A stretch of DNA of 15,341 bases, from contig CAJWSE010000010.1 of the NCBI GenBank assembly GCA_913046275.1, positions 1 through 15,341 on the forward strand, in the 5' to 3' direction. Shown here in pieces: positions 8,023 to 14,583 of the stretch. The DNA is from an uncultured Phycisphaerae bacterium. GTDB lineage: Bacteria > Planctomycetota > Phycisphaerae > Phycisphaerales > SM1A02. A program made the position numbers and the translations under genes. Each line of letters opens with the position of its first letter. Position 1 is the stretch's first letter. Under the pieces are notes generated by a model that was not told the DNA's origin, did no database searches, and was given only the letters and a program-made list of their open reading frames with translations.

Positions 8023-8133
8023 TTATAAGTCTCTTTTAAGCTTGTTTTCCCTTGCCACCGCGGGCATACTGGTGAGTGTACCAAGAGACAGAGAGAATCT
8101 CTCGTTCCTGGTGTTTTTCCCTCTGTTTTGCAT
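8023..8133 (-). CDS. Small upstream ORF (36 aa) in front of dnaN
   Basis: An ATG at 8131-8133 is preceded at 7 bases by AAGGAGGT (8141-8148), the best Shine-Dalgarno in the window. The ORF runs 36 codons to a TAA whose last base is 2 bases before the dnaN ATG, in a different frame. The peptide is basic (begins MQNRGKNTRNERF, ends ARENKLKRDL), has no Cys and no membrane segment, and I do not recognise it. It is not bL34 or bL36. The simplest reading is a leader or coupling ORF that brings ribosomes to dnaN, whose own ribosome-binding site is weak. A real small protein is also possible. An inverted repeat at 8091-8103 lies inside it. Confidence 0.55.
   Translation of the reverse strand: MQNRGKNTRNERFSLSLGTLTSMPAVARENKLKRDL
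8091..8103. repeat. Inverted repeat inside the dnaN leader ORF
   Basis: GAGAGA and TCTCTC around a single A. Outer bases allow a longer imperfect stem (CCAGG with CTTGG on the minus strand). It could be an operator or an RNA hairpin in the dnaN leader. Confidence 0.35.
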
Positions 8134-8228
8134 TGATTAGACCTCCTTCTCATGCAATACTGCACGTTTATTGGCAGATAAGAAAAAGCGATAATTTACT
8201 AAAAAACCCCCAACACGCAAATCAACAT

Positions 8229-8252
8229 CATCGTAACGATGGAAGGATCCAT
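8229..8252 (+). promoter_or_regulatory. Inverted repeats around the transketolase ribosome-binding site
   Basis: Two overlapping inverted repeats sit directly before the transketolase ATG (8255). The first is CATCGT-A-ACGATG (8229-8241). The second is ATGGA-AGGA-TCCAT (8239-8252), a possible 5-bp stem that places the Shine-Dalgarno core AGGA in a tetraloop. The Shine-Dalgarno itself (GGAAGGA, 8241-8247) is well spaced, 7 bases from the start. I see no convincing promoter consensus in the rest of 8134-8254. Confidence 0.4.
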
Positions 8253-8254
8253 AG

Positions 8255-10219
8255 ATGTCTTTTGAAAACGCCATACACGCTAGAGCAATTAAACTTGACA
8301 CAATGTCACTCGAAATGTGTGCAGAGTCTGGTAGCGGGCACCCGACCTCAGCAATGAGTATTGGGCACCTTATTTCCGTCTTGATGTATCGAACTATGCG
8401 CTGGTTACCAAGTGATCCAGACTGTCCAACAGCCGACCGGCTGGTTCTTTCCGAAGGTCACGCGGTTCCTGCGGTGTATGCTGCAATGGCGGATATTGGG
8501 GCAACGGTTGAATGGAGTGGTGAGCCAATTGCACTTAACCCGGGACACCTTAAAACGCTGCGTGAAGCTAACTCTCCACTAGACGGTCACCCCAACCCAA
8601 AGGAAGGTGTGGCTTTTTTTGATGCGGCGACAGGATCACTCGGTCAAGGACTTTCGGTTGCAGCTGGACTGGGTCTCGCCGCATTCTCTGATAACACCGG
8701 ACGCAAAACATATTGCATCATTGGTGATGGCGAAGCCCGTGAAGGTCAAATTACTGAAGCTCTTGACTTTATTATGGATCACAAGCTGACAAACGTGCTG
8801 CCAATTTTTAACTGTAACCAATATGGGCAAGCAGGCGCAGTGAGTGAACAACAATCGCCAGAGCGCCTAGCAGCAAAACTTGAAGCATTTGGCTTTGAGG
8901 TCGCCGTCATCGACGGTCACAATCCAAACGCAATTAAAACCGCATTCGATCAATTTAACGTTGACAACAGAACGATACCAATGGCAGTCGTTGCAAAAAC
9001 AATTAAGGGTTGGGGTGCTCCCTCAATGCAGGGGGCAAATTGGCACGGCAAACCTGCCTCGAAACAACAAGTCCAAGAAATTATTGCTGAATTAAAACAA
9101 ACCGGCATGCAATTAACCTCGTCAATGGTAACAGCCCCTGTAAATATCCCAGAACCACCAACTCCAATTTCGTACAATGCCGATGCTACCAACGTTATGT
9201 CCTTCAAAGAAGCAATGGCAGCATGGGACATGTCTACAGTATTACAGTCGGGGAAAATGGCCACTCGCAAGGCATATGGAATTGCATTGCGTGCGCTTGG
9301 GCACGGCAATAAAAATGTGTGGGCAGTTGATGCAGATGTCAGCAACTCTACCTTTAGTAATACATTTGGCAACGATGGTGATCTTGCCAATCGCTTTGTT
9401 GAGTGTAAGATTGCTGAACAAAACATGTACTCGGTTGGTGCAGGCCTTAGCGCAGCTGGGAAAATTCCATTTTGTTCTACCTTTTCTAAATTTATTACTC
9501 GTGGTTATGATCAAATTGAAATGGCGATTAATTCTGGTGCAAATATCAAAATTGTTGGATCACACAGCGGAATTTCTCTGGCAGCAGATGGTCCTAGCCA
9601 AATGTCGCTTCCAGACATTGCTTGGTTTAGAAGTTTTGGAACAATGGTTGATCATTATGGTAACCCGGGCTGTTATGTCTTGCAGCCCGCGGATGCCTGG
9701 GCGGCCTACGGCCTAACCATAGCGATGTCTGAGCATATTGGCTGTTCCTACTTAAGAACCTTCAGACCAGAAGTTGAAATGCTTTATGATGAAAACACAA
9801 AGTTCGAACTTGGAGGCATGGAAGTGCTTACACAAGGGCGCGATCTCTTGATTGTTTCTGCTGGATACATGATTCATGAGTGTAACAAAGCCATTGAAGA
9901 ACTTGACCGCCTTGGTGTTGATGCAACGCTACTTGATCTCTACAGCCTTCCATTTGACGAAGAACGCCTGCTTGATTTGGCAAATGAAAATAATGGTAAT
10001 GTCCTGGTTGTAGAAGATAATTATGGCGGTTCTCTCGGTTCAGCCGTTGCAGACGCTTGCACTACTTCAGGAGATGCTTTTACTGTTGAGCAGCTCCATG
10101 TCCGACGTATTCCAAAGTCAACTCGAACGCCCGAGGACATACTTCGAATGTGTGGCCTTCATTACACTGATATTACAAATGGCGCTGCATCCCTTCTTGG
10201 TGTGCACGCCACCAGCTGA
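8255..10219 (+). CDS. tkt: Transketolase
   Basis: Thiamine-diphosphate enzyme that moves two-carbon units between sugar phosphates in the non-oxidative pentose phosphate pathway. The protein has 654 residues, normal for a full-length bacterial transketolase. Visible signatures: SGSGHPTSAMSIGHLI (25-40, H29), DRLVLSEGHA (61-70, H69), GSLGQGLSVAAG (127-138), the ThDP/metal motif GDGEAREGQITEAL (157-170) with N187/N189 downstream, WHGKPAS (263-269), the catalytic Glu in VECKIAEQNM (E388), and LAADGPSQM (442-450). The C-terminal domain is present. A GGAAGGA Shine-Dalgarno lies 7 bases before the ATG. It starts a tightly packed plus-strand series, and ferritin begins 11 bases after its stop. In the opposite direction lies the dnaN leader, so 8134-8254 should carry promoters for both. 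Confidence 0.95.
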   Translation: MSFENAIHARAIKLDTMSLEMCAESGSGHPTSAMSIGHLISVLMYRTMRWLPSDPDCPTADRLVLSEGHAVPAVYAAMADIGATVEWSGEPIALNPGHLKTLREANSPLDGHPNPKEGVAFFDAATGSLGQGLSVAAGLGLAAFSDNTGRKTYCIIGDGEAREGQITEALDFIMDHKLTNVLPIFNCNQYGQAGAVSEQQSPERLAAKLEAFGFEVAVIDGHNPNAIKTAFDQFNVDNRTIPMAVVAKTIKGWGAPSMQGANWHGKPASKQQVQEIIAELKQTGMQLTSSMVTAPVNIPEPPTPISYNADATNVMSFKEAMAAWDMSTVLQSGKMATRKAYGIALRALGHGNKNVWAVDADVSNSTFSNTFGNDGDLANRFVECKIAEQNMYSVGAGLSAAGKIPFCSTFSKFITRGYDQIEMAINSGANIKIVGSHSGISLAADGPSQMSLPDIAWFRSFGTMVDHYGNPGCYVLQPADAWAAYGLTIAMSEHIGCSYLRTFRPEVEMLYDENTKFELGGMEVLTQGRDLLIVSAGYMIHECNKAIEELDRLGVDATLLDLYSLPFDEERLLDLANENNGNVLVVEDNYGGSLGSAVADACTTSGDAFTVEQLHVRRIPKSTRTPEDILRMCGLHYTDITNGAASLLGVHATS

Positions 10220-10230
10220 GGTATATACCT
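10219..10230. promoter_or_regulatory. Perfect 12-bp palindrome on the ferritin ribosome-binding site
   Basis: AGGTATATACCT, a perfect palindrome, lies immediately before the ferritin ATG and includes the 3' part of the GAGG Shine-Dalgarno (10218-10221). As RNA it could form a 4-bp stem with an ATAT loop covering the ribosome-binding site; as DNA it could be a small operator. Its first base is the last base of the transketolase stop codon. Confidence 0.45.
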
Positions 10231-10722
10231 ATGTCAAGCGATGCCCTCAATACACTTGTTAATGATCAAATTATTCACGAACTTGGTGCAGAATTGCAAT
10301 ATCTTGCGATGTCTTTTTGGCTCGAGCGAGAAAATTTACACGGAATGGCCTCTTGGTTTAAAGAACAGGCGAGCGAAGAACATGAACACGCGATGAAAAT
10401 TGTAGGCTTCATGAATGAGTGGGATGTCCCAATTACACTTCAGGGCCCACCAAACCCTACTGTGGAGTTCGCTAGTCCAAAAGAGGTGTTTGAAGCAGCG
10501 CTCGCGCACGAGCAGCGTGTAACAACACAAATCAGCACAATCTTTCAACAATCAAGAGAAGAATCTGCCTGGCATGTCGAGGTAGCATTTCAATGGTTTG
10601 TAACAGAGCAGGTTGAAGAAGAAGTAAGCGCGCGTGATAATCTAGCTAAAATTAACATGATTGGCGATAACACTGCAGCTCTTCTCGAGTTTGATCGCCA
10701 CATGGGTCAGTCTACAACATAG
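10231..10722 (+). CDS. Non-haem ferritin (FtnA-like)
   Basis: Iron-storage protein expected to form a 24-subunit shell that oxidises Fe(II) and stores Fe(III) in the cytoplasm. The protein has 163 residues, the usual bacterial ferritin length, in a four-helix-bundle pattern. The ferroxidase residues fall at the same numbers as in E. coli FtnA: E17, E50 and H53 (in SEEHEHAM), E94, Q127 and E130 (in FVTEQVEEE), with Y24 also present. There is no Met at the bacterioferritin haem position that I can point to, so a haem-free ferritin is preferred over Bfr. It lies 11 bases after transketolase, and its stop shares a base with the nfo start (TAGTG). The Shine-Dalgarno lies in a palindrome (10219-10230), which may affect its translation. 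I see no Fur-box match. Confidence 0.93.
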   Translation: MSSDALNTLVNDQIIHELGAELQYLAMSFWLERENLHGMASWFKEQASEEHEHAMKIVGFMNEWDVPITLQGPPNPTVEFASPKEVFEAALAHEQRVTTQISTIFQQSREESAWHVEVAFQWFVTEQVEEEVSARDNLAKINMIGDNTAALLEFDRHMGQSTT

Positions 10723-11648
10723 TGTTGGGTTCTCATCTTTCCATTGCAGGCGGAATGTTTCATGCCCTTGCTTCAGCCCGAACGCAAAACATGGATTGTG
10801 TGCAAATCTTCACAAAAAACCAACGCCAATGGAATGCAAAACCACTTTCCAAGGATGACGTTGAACTTTGGCTTCTTGAACTTAAAAAAAACGGATGGGC
10901 TAACTCAAATCGCACCGTAAGCCACAATAGTTATCTCATTAATATGGCATCACCCAACGAAACTACTTGGGGTAAATCGATTGCACTCCAACGCGAAGAA
11001 ATAGAACGCTGTGAACGCCTTGGTATATCGTTATTGGTTGCTCATCCGGGGGCAAGATTGGGAACACCGCGAAAACGTGGCGAGCCAAATAATCTGTCCG
11101 GCACTATTTCAAAAGAAGATCAAAATGGTTTGCAATTAATTGTAGCGGCTATCGACCAAATTCATAATGAATTGCCAGGATATAAAACTATTACATGTCT
11201 CGAAACCACTGTTGGATCGGGTACTAATTTAGGATATAACGCACACCACCTTGGTTGGATTCGAGACAATGTTTCTCAACCAGAACGAATAGGCTTTTGT
11301 TTTGACACCTGCCACATAACAGCCGCTGGATACGATATGACTACGAAGAAAAAGGCAGAGTTTGTATTGCAAGAATTTGATGAGGTCTTGGGATTAAAAC
11401 ATATTAAGGTGTTTCACTTCAATGATTCAGTTGGCCCAGTTGGTTCGCGCCTTGACAGGCATGCACATATTGGTGAGGGGTCTTGCGGCTTATCCTGTTT
11501 TAAGTCTATTTTGTCAAATCCACTTTTTGACAATATTCCAAAAATCCTAGAAACCTCAAAAGAAGAGAACGAGGCAGGCCAATCAATGGATCAGGTGAAT
11601 CTCACAAAACTCCGATCAATGGCGAAATCTGCAAAAAAAAACCGATAG
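10722..11648 (+). CDS. nfo: Deoxyribonuclease IV (AP endonuclease, Nfo)
   Basis: Zinc-dependent endonuclease that cuts 5' of abasic sites and trims blocked 3' ends in base-excision repair. It starts with GTG at 10722, sharing one base with the ferritin stop (TAGTG), and reads MLGSHLSIAGGM, the normal family start. All nine residues equivalent to the three-zinc ligands are visible: H68, H108, E161, D195, H198, H232, D245, H247 and E277. The protein has 308 residues. Spacing from H108 to E161 is longer than in the E. coli enzyme because of an inserted loop (ARLGTPRKRGEPNNLSG, 111-127). No Shine-Dalgarno is evident, so translation is probably coupled to ferritin. Pairing iron storage with AP-site repair suits oxidative-damage control, though the link is inference. 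Confidence 0.95.
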   Translation: MLGSHLSIAGGMFHALASARTQNMDCVQIFTKNQRQWNAKPLSKDDVELWLLELKKNGWANSNRTVSHNSYLINMASPNETTWGKSIALQREEIERCERLGISLLVAHPGARLGTPRKRGEPNNLSGTISKEDQNGLQLIVAAIDQIHNELPGYKTITCLETTVGSGTNLGYNAHHLGWIRDNVSQPERIGFCFDTCHITAAGYDMTTKKKAEFVLQEFDEVLGLKHIKVFHFNDSVGPVGSRLDRHAHIGEGSCGLSCFKSILSNPLFDNIPKILETSKEENEAGQSMDQVNLTKLRSMAKSAKKNR

Positions 11649-11676
11649 GTCTTTATTCGAAGTATCCTAATCACGC

Positions 11677-12681
11677 ATGAATATTTTTTTGAGAACAATT
11701 CTTTTTACCATAGTCGCCAGTTCTATTGGCTGCCACGCATTATCACCCACAACGGCATCGCCTACAGAAGAGCTTCAAAAAATTGATGTGACGGAAGTAC
11801 AACAGGTAACCATGGAAGCCGCAGGACTTGCAAAGCTACATGGCGACTACACCGAAGCACTGCAAATGTTTCGAGAAGTATTGAACCAAAACCCAGTTGC
11901 TACTAAAGCATTTTTGGGAATGGGAGATATTTACCTAATTCAGAAAAATTGGGAAAAAGCAGAGCCTACATATGCACGAGCGGCAAAACTTGAACCTCGT
12001 AATTTTGATGCACAATATGGGCATGCTGTCTCACTTCAAATGTTGCAAAAGTTTGTTGATGCTGTTCGGGCGTACCATAGAGCACTCACTATCAATCCAG
12101 AAGACATGAGCGCAAATATGAACATCGCGACCACATACTTGCAAATGGGCCGACCCCAAAGTGCACTTGTCTTTGCAGAACGGGCAGTTCAGCTTGAAGG
12201 TTATATTGCTCCGGCTCAAATAACTCTGGCTGCAACATATCAATTGCTGAATAGGCCCCAAGATGCTTTGGCTGCTTACATTGCAGCTTCTGAAGAGATG
12301 GATGAACCCTCGCCTAAGTTAATGCAAAATATCATTTATCTTTTGACGCAAGAGAAGCGATATCAAGAAGTTGTTAATACGGCGTCTCAACTTGTCCAAA
12401 TTGATCCTACAACAAACTCTTATGAACAACTTGGCTGGGCAGAGTTCCGTCTTGGCGATTATGCAGCGTCTCTCCTGGCATATAAGACTGCGGTGGATTA
12501 CGACAGCAGCAATTGGCGAGCTCTCAACGGAATTGGCGTAAACGAACTTAACGCCTGGTTATTAGGGGATAAAACTAATATTGATGTATTCCAATCTGCC
12601 CGCACTGCGTTTAGGCAATCCCTTTTGATTCAGCCGGATCAACCAAGGGTAATCACTCTAGTTCTTCGATATGGTTTATAA
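11677..12681 (+). CDS. TPR-repeat lipoprotein, function unknown
   Basis: A 334-residue protein with an N-terminal lipoprotein-type signal (MNIFLRTILFTIVASSIGCH, likely lipidated at C19). Tandem tetratricopeptide repeats cover most of residues 45-270. The clearest units read GDYTEALQMFREVLNQNP, KNWEKAEPTYARAAKLEP, QKFVDAVRAYHRALTINP, GRPQSALVFAERAVQLEG and GDYAASLLAYKTAVDYD. TPRs are protein-binding scaffolds; the last 60 residues look like one more degenerate repeat (FRQSLLIQPDQP). The partner cannot be told. By signal and repeats it resembles the Flp-type pilus or secretion pilotin lipoproteins (TadD-like), but no tad genes are near, so I leave it unnamed. It lies 28 bases after nfo without a clear Shine-Dalgarno of its own. 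Confidence 0.8.
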   Translation: MNIFLRTILFTIVASSIGCHALSPTTASPTEELQKIDVTEVQQVTMEAAGLAKLHGDYTEALQMFREVLNQNPVATKAFLGMGDIYLIQKNWEKAEPTYARAAKLEPRNFDAQYGHAVSLQMLQKFVDAVRAYHRALTINPEDMSANMNIATTYLQMGRPQSALVFAERAVQLEGYIAPAQITLAATYQLLNRPQDALAAYIAASEEMDEPSPKLMQNIIYLLTQEKRYQEVVNTASQLVQIDPTTNSYEQLGWAEFRLGDYAASLLAYKTAVDYDSSNWRALNGIGVNELNAWLLGDKTNIDVFQSARTAFRQSLLIQPDQPRVITLVLRYGL

Positions 12682-12752
12682 AACAGTTTAGTTCATTAAA
12701 ACGATGCTTTGCACGTGGTGTATTGGACCAGTTTGTGTATTAAAATGCGTTG

Positions 12753-13118
12753 ATGCCAGACATAACATTACTTGAAACATTTGACACTCCTACAAAAAAC
12801 ACTTTTCTCATCGAGCATCTGAATGAAGAGTTTACTTCAGTCTGTCCTGTGACAGGGCACCCAGACTTTGGCAATATATTGCTGCGATATGAACCAGATC
12901 AACAGTGCATTGAGCTTAAAAGTTTAAAAATGTATTATCAATCATTTCGAAATGAGGGTATTTTTTACGAAGCAGTGACCAATCAAATTTGCGATGATCT
13001 TGCGATTTGTATGCAGCCAAAATGGATGCAGGTCGTGACAAACTGGAAGGGTCGTGGTGGTATTAGAAGCACAATTACAGCTTCATTTGGTGAAATACCT
13101 TCTTGTTGGCAAGGGTGA
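12753..13118 (+). CDS. queF: NADPH-dependent 7-cyano-7-deazaguanine reductase (QueF)
   Basis: Reduces preQ0 to preQ1 in queuosine synthesis for tRNA. The protein has 121 residues, a short single-domain QueF. The catalytic Cys is C31 in FTSVCPVTGHPDF (27-39), and the proton-donor Asp is D38, with the same spacing as C55/D62 in the B. subtilis enzyme. IELKSLKMYYQSFRN (53-67) matches the family's E-S-K-S-L-K-L-Y motif and NADPH/substrate region, and RGGI (101-104) is conserved. I choose ATG 12753; a TTG just before it (12750) is also in frame. No Shine-Dalgarno is present, and a mini-ORF ATG-CGT-TGA (12745-12753) overlaps the start as TGATG. No queC, queD or queE is in the window. rdgB follows one base after the stop. 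Confidence 0.93.
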   Translation: MPDITLLETFDTPTKNTFLIEHLNEEFTSVCPVTGHPDFGNILLRYEPDQQCIELKSLKMYYQSFRNEGIFYEAVTNQICDDLAICMQPKWMQVVTNWKGRGGIRSTITASFGEIPSCWQG

Positions 13119-13119
13119 A

Positions 13120-13722
13120 ATGCAAATTCTTTTCGCGACAACTAATAGCCACAAGCTTGGTGAAGCACGAGATATTCTTCATCCACACAACATTACTACA
13201 ATTGGTCTCGATTCACTTTCTAGTACATTTCAAGAGCCCATTGAAGATTCTGATACCTTTGCCGGAAACGCAAGAATAAAAGCATTGAGTTATGCTCAAG
13301 TTACAGGATTACGTTGTATGGCAGATGACTCTGGCCTGGTTGTTGATGCGCTTGGTGGCGCTCCTGGAGTTCACTCGGCGCGGTTTGCAGGCGTAGGGGC
13401 TAACCGCGCAGAACGAGATAAGGCAAATAACTTATTATTACTTAAACGCTTGCAGGGTGTGCCTAACGATCTGCGAACAGCTCGTTTTGTGTGTTCACTT
13501 TGTATAGCCGACCCGGACGGTTTAATTGTTGCAGAATCAGAGGGCACATTTGAGGGCATTATTGCAGTTAAACCGGAGGGCACGAACGGATTTGGTTACG
13601 ACCCCCTTCTATATGTTCCAGATGCAGGCGTGACCAGCGCGCAAATGTTACCTGATGAAAAAAACTTGCGCTCACACCGTTCTGCAGCTATTCACTCAAT
13701 TCTTGAACACCTTTCATCGTAA
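13120..13722 (+). CDS. rdgB: Non-canonical purine NTP pyrophosphatase (RdgB/HAM1)
   Basis: Hydrolyses dITP, ITP and XTP to monophosphates, keeping deaminated purines out of DNA and RNA. I start at ATG 13120 (MQILFATTNSHKLGEA), where the conserved T-x-N-x-x-K signature begins. The longer open frame upstream lies inside queF. The protein has 200 residues, the normal length. Motifs: FATTNSHKLGE (5-15), MADDSGLVVDAL (67-78, D70 catalytic), GGAPGVHSARFAG (79-91), EGTNGFGYDPLL (153-164) and DEKNLRSHRSAA (179-190). AAGGG (13111-13115) is the Shine-Dalgarno, 4 bases before the ATG, and the gene begins one base after the queF stop, so the two are probably co-translated. Its last 35 bases overlap the convergent metallophosphoesterase. 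Confidence 0.95.
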   Translation: MQILFATTNSHKLGEARDILHPHNITTIGLDSLSSTFQEPIEDSDTFAGNARIKALSYAQVTGLRCMADDSGLVVDALGGAPGVHSARFAGVGANRAERDKANNLLLLKRLQGVPNDLRTARFVCSLCIADPDGLIVAESEGTFEGIIAVKPEGTNGFGYDPLLYVPDAGVTSAQMLPDEKNLRSHRSAAIHSILEHLSS

Positions 13723-14548
13723 TCAGTGCGACTTCAGCGGGGCAATTTATCCGCAACGGAAACCAAGAACCAACACCCACAGTCACAAAAAGATGCGAGT
13801 GGTTTTCTTCATATATTCCAGCAGAGTATTTATGAGTAATTGCAAGGTTGGTTTGGTTGTTATTTTTTATAGCGACCTGGCCTCCATGCGTGTGTCCTGA
13901 AAGTGTTAAAGGAACACCAATTGCCGCTGCCTGATGAAATGCCTTTGGGTTATGTGATAAAAGAATGTGCGTACTTGGGTTGCATGTGCGACTAACTTTT
14001 GAATTACATTGTTTCATTGTTTTCGACCAATCTATACCAGCAATGTTTAACGAGCCACTATTTCTCGTTACTGTGCAGCACGCATCCCGCAGTAAAGTTA
14101 TGCCAGACTGTATGGCCATTGAACTTAGTGTATTTGCACAGTCAAGCTCATCGTGGTTCCCGAGCACAAGCATTGTGCCAAGCGGTGCATTGATTGAGGC
14201 TAGCGCATCAAATAAATGTTGTGCATCGCCAATACATAAATCAACCACATCTCCGGTACAAAACACAATGTCAGGTTCTTGTTTTGCTAATAACTCAACA
14301 GCACTAATTGCTTTTTCAATTGGCAAAAGGTCTCCAAGATGAAAATCGCTAACATGACCTATGCGCAGTCCATCGAATGCACGGGGCCATCTTGCAGATT
14401 TTATGGTGACCTCGTTTAAGTTGATGGATTGATCAAAATGTTTCTTAAACAACCGCCCCCCACTAATCTTATTTGGACCGGTTGTAAATAATAGGTGTCG
14501 AGCTTTTGCCCGTTTAAACTTACCTGATTTTTTCTTTTTCAAAGACAT
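13688..14548 (-). CDS. Metallophosphoesterase (YkuE/YaeI-like)
   Basis: A 286-residue calcineurin-type phosphoesterase. The five metal-binding motifs are complete: VSDFHLGD (66-73; D68, H70), TGDVVD (98-103; D100), LGNHDE (129-134; N131, H132), LSHNP (197-201; H199) and SGHTHGGQ (217-224; H219, H221). The C-terminal VGVGSWFPLRINCPAEVALI (257-276) is typical of the YkuE/YaeI branch, whose members act on phospholipid-type or other phosphomonoester/diester substrates; the substrate here is unknown. Unlike many relatives it has no N-terminal membrane helix. It begins with a Lys-rich stretch (MSLKKKKSGKFKRAKAR) instead, so it may be cytosolic or bind membranes or nucleic acid by charge. It lies 35 bases after the outer-membrane gene on the same strand, without a clear Shine-Dalgarno. 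Confidence 0.88.
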   Translation of the reverse strand: MSLKKKKSGKFKRAKARHLLFTTGPNKISGGRLFKKHFDQSINLNEVTIKSARWPRAFDGLRIGHVSDFHLGDLLPIEKAISAVELLAKQEPDIVFCTGDVVDLCIGDAQHLFDALASINAPLGTMLVLGNHDELDCANTLSSMAIQSGITLLRDACCTVTRNSGSLNIAGIDWSKTMKQCNSKVSRTCNPSTHILLSHNPKAFHQAAAIGVPLTLSGHTHGGQVAIKNNNQTNLAITHKYSAGIYEENHSHLFVTVGVGSWFPLRINCPAEVALITMKGVQELSE

Positions 14549-14583
14549 GCTATATTGGTACGCCTGAAACTATTAGCCGTTCG

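Noticed and set aside
7980..8165. 61-codon minus-strand ORF overlapping the dnaN start
   Set aside because: It has no Shine-Dalgarno and runs into dnaN in another frame; the ORF at 8023-8133 has a near-perfect Shine-Dalgarno instead.
8192..8220. Promoter for the dnaN leader ORF (TTGCGT, 16-base gap, TAAATT on the minus strand)
   Set aside because: Only 3 of 6 and 4 of 6 consensus bases match, no better than other spots in this AT-rich stretch, so I do not call it.
8021..8254. Possible replication origin next to dnaN
   Set aside because: No TTATNCACA-type DnaA boxes, no AT-rich unwinding block and no dnaA or rpmH nearby; only leader sequence and short inverted repeats are present.
11677..12681. 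Naming the TPR lipoprotein as a TadD/PilF pilotin
   Set aside because: Only general TPR and lipoprotein features support it, and no pilus or secretion genes are in the window.
12682..12752. preQ1 riboswitch upstream of queF
   Set aside because: I could not find the short hairpin followed by an A-rich pseudoknot partner expected of preQ1-I, and the gap is only 71 bases.
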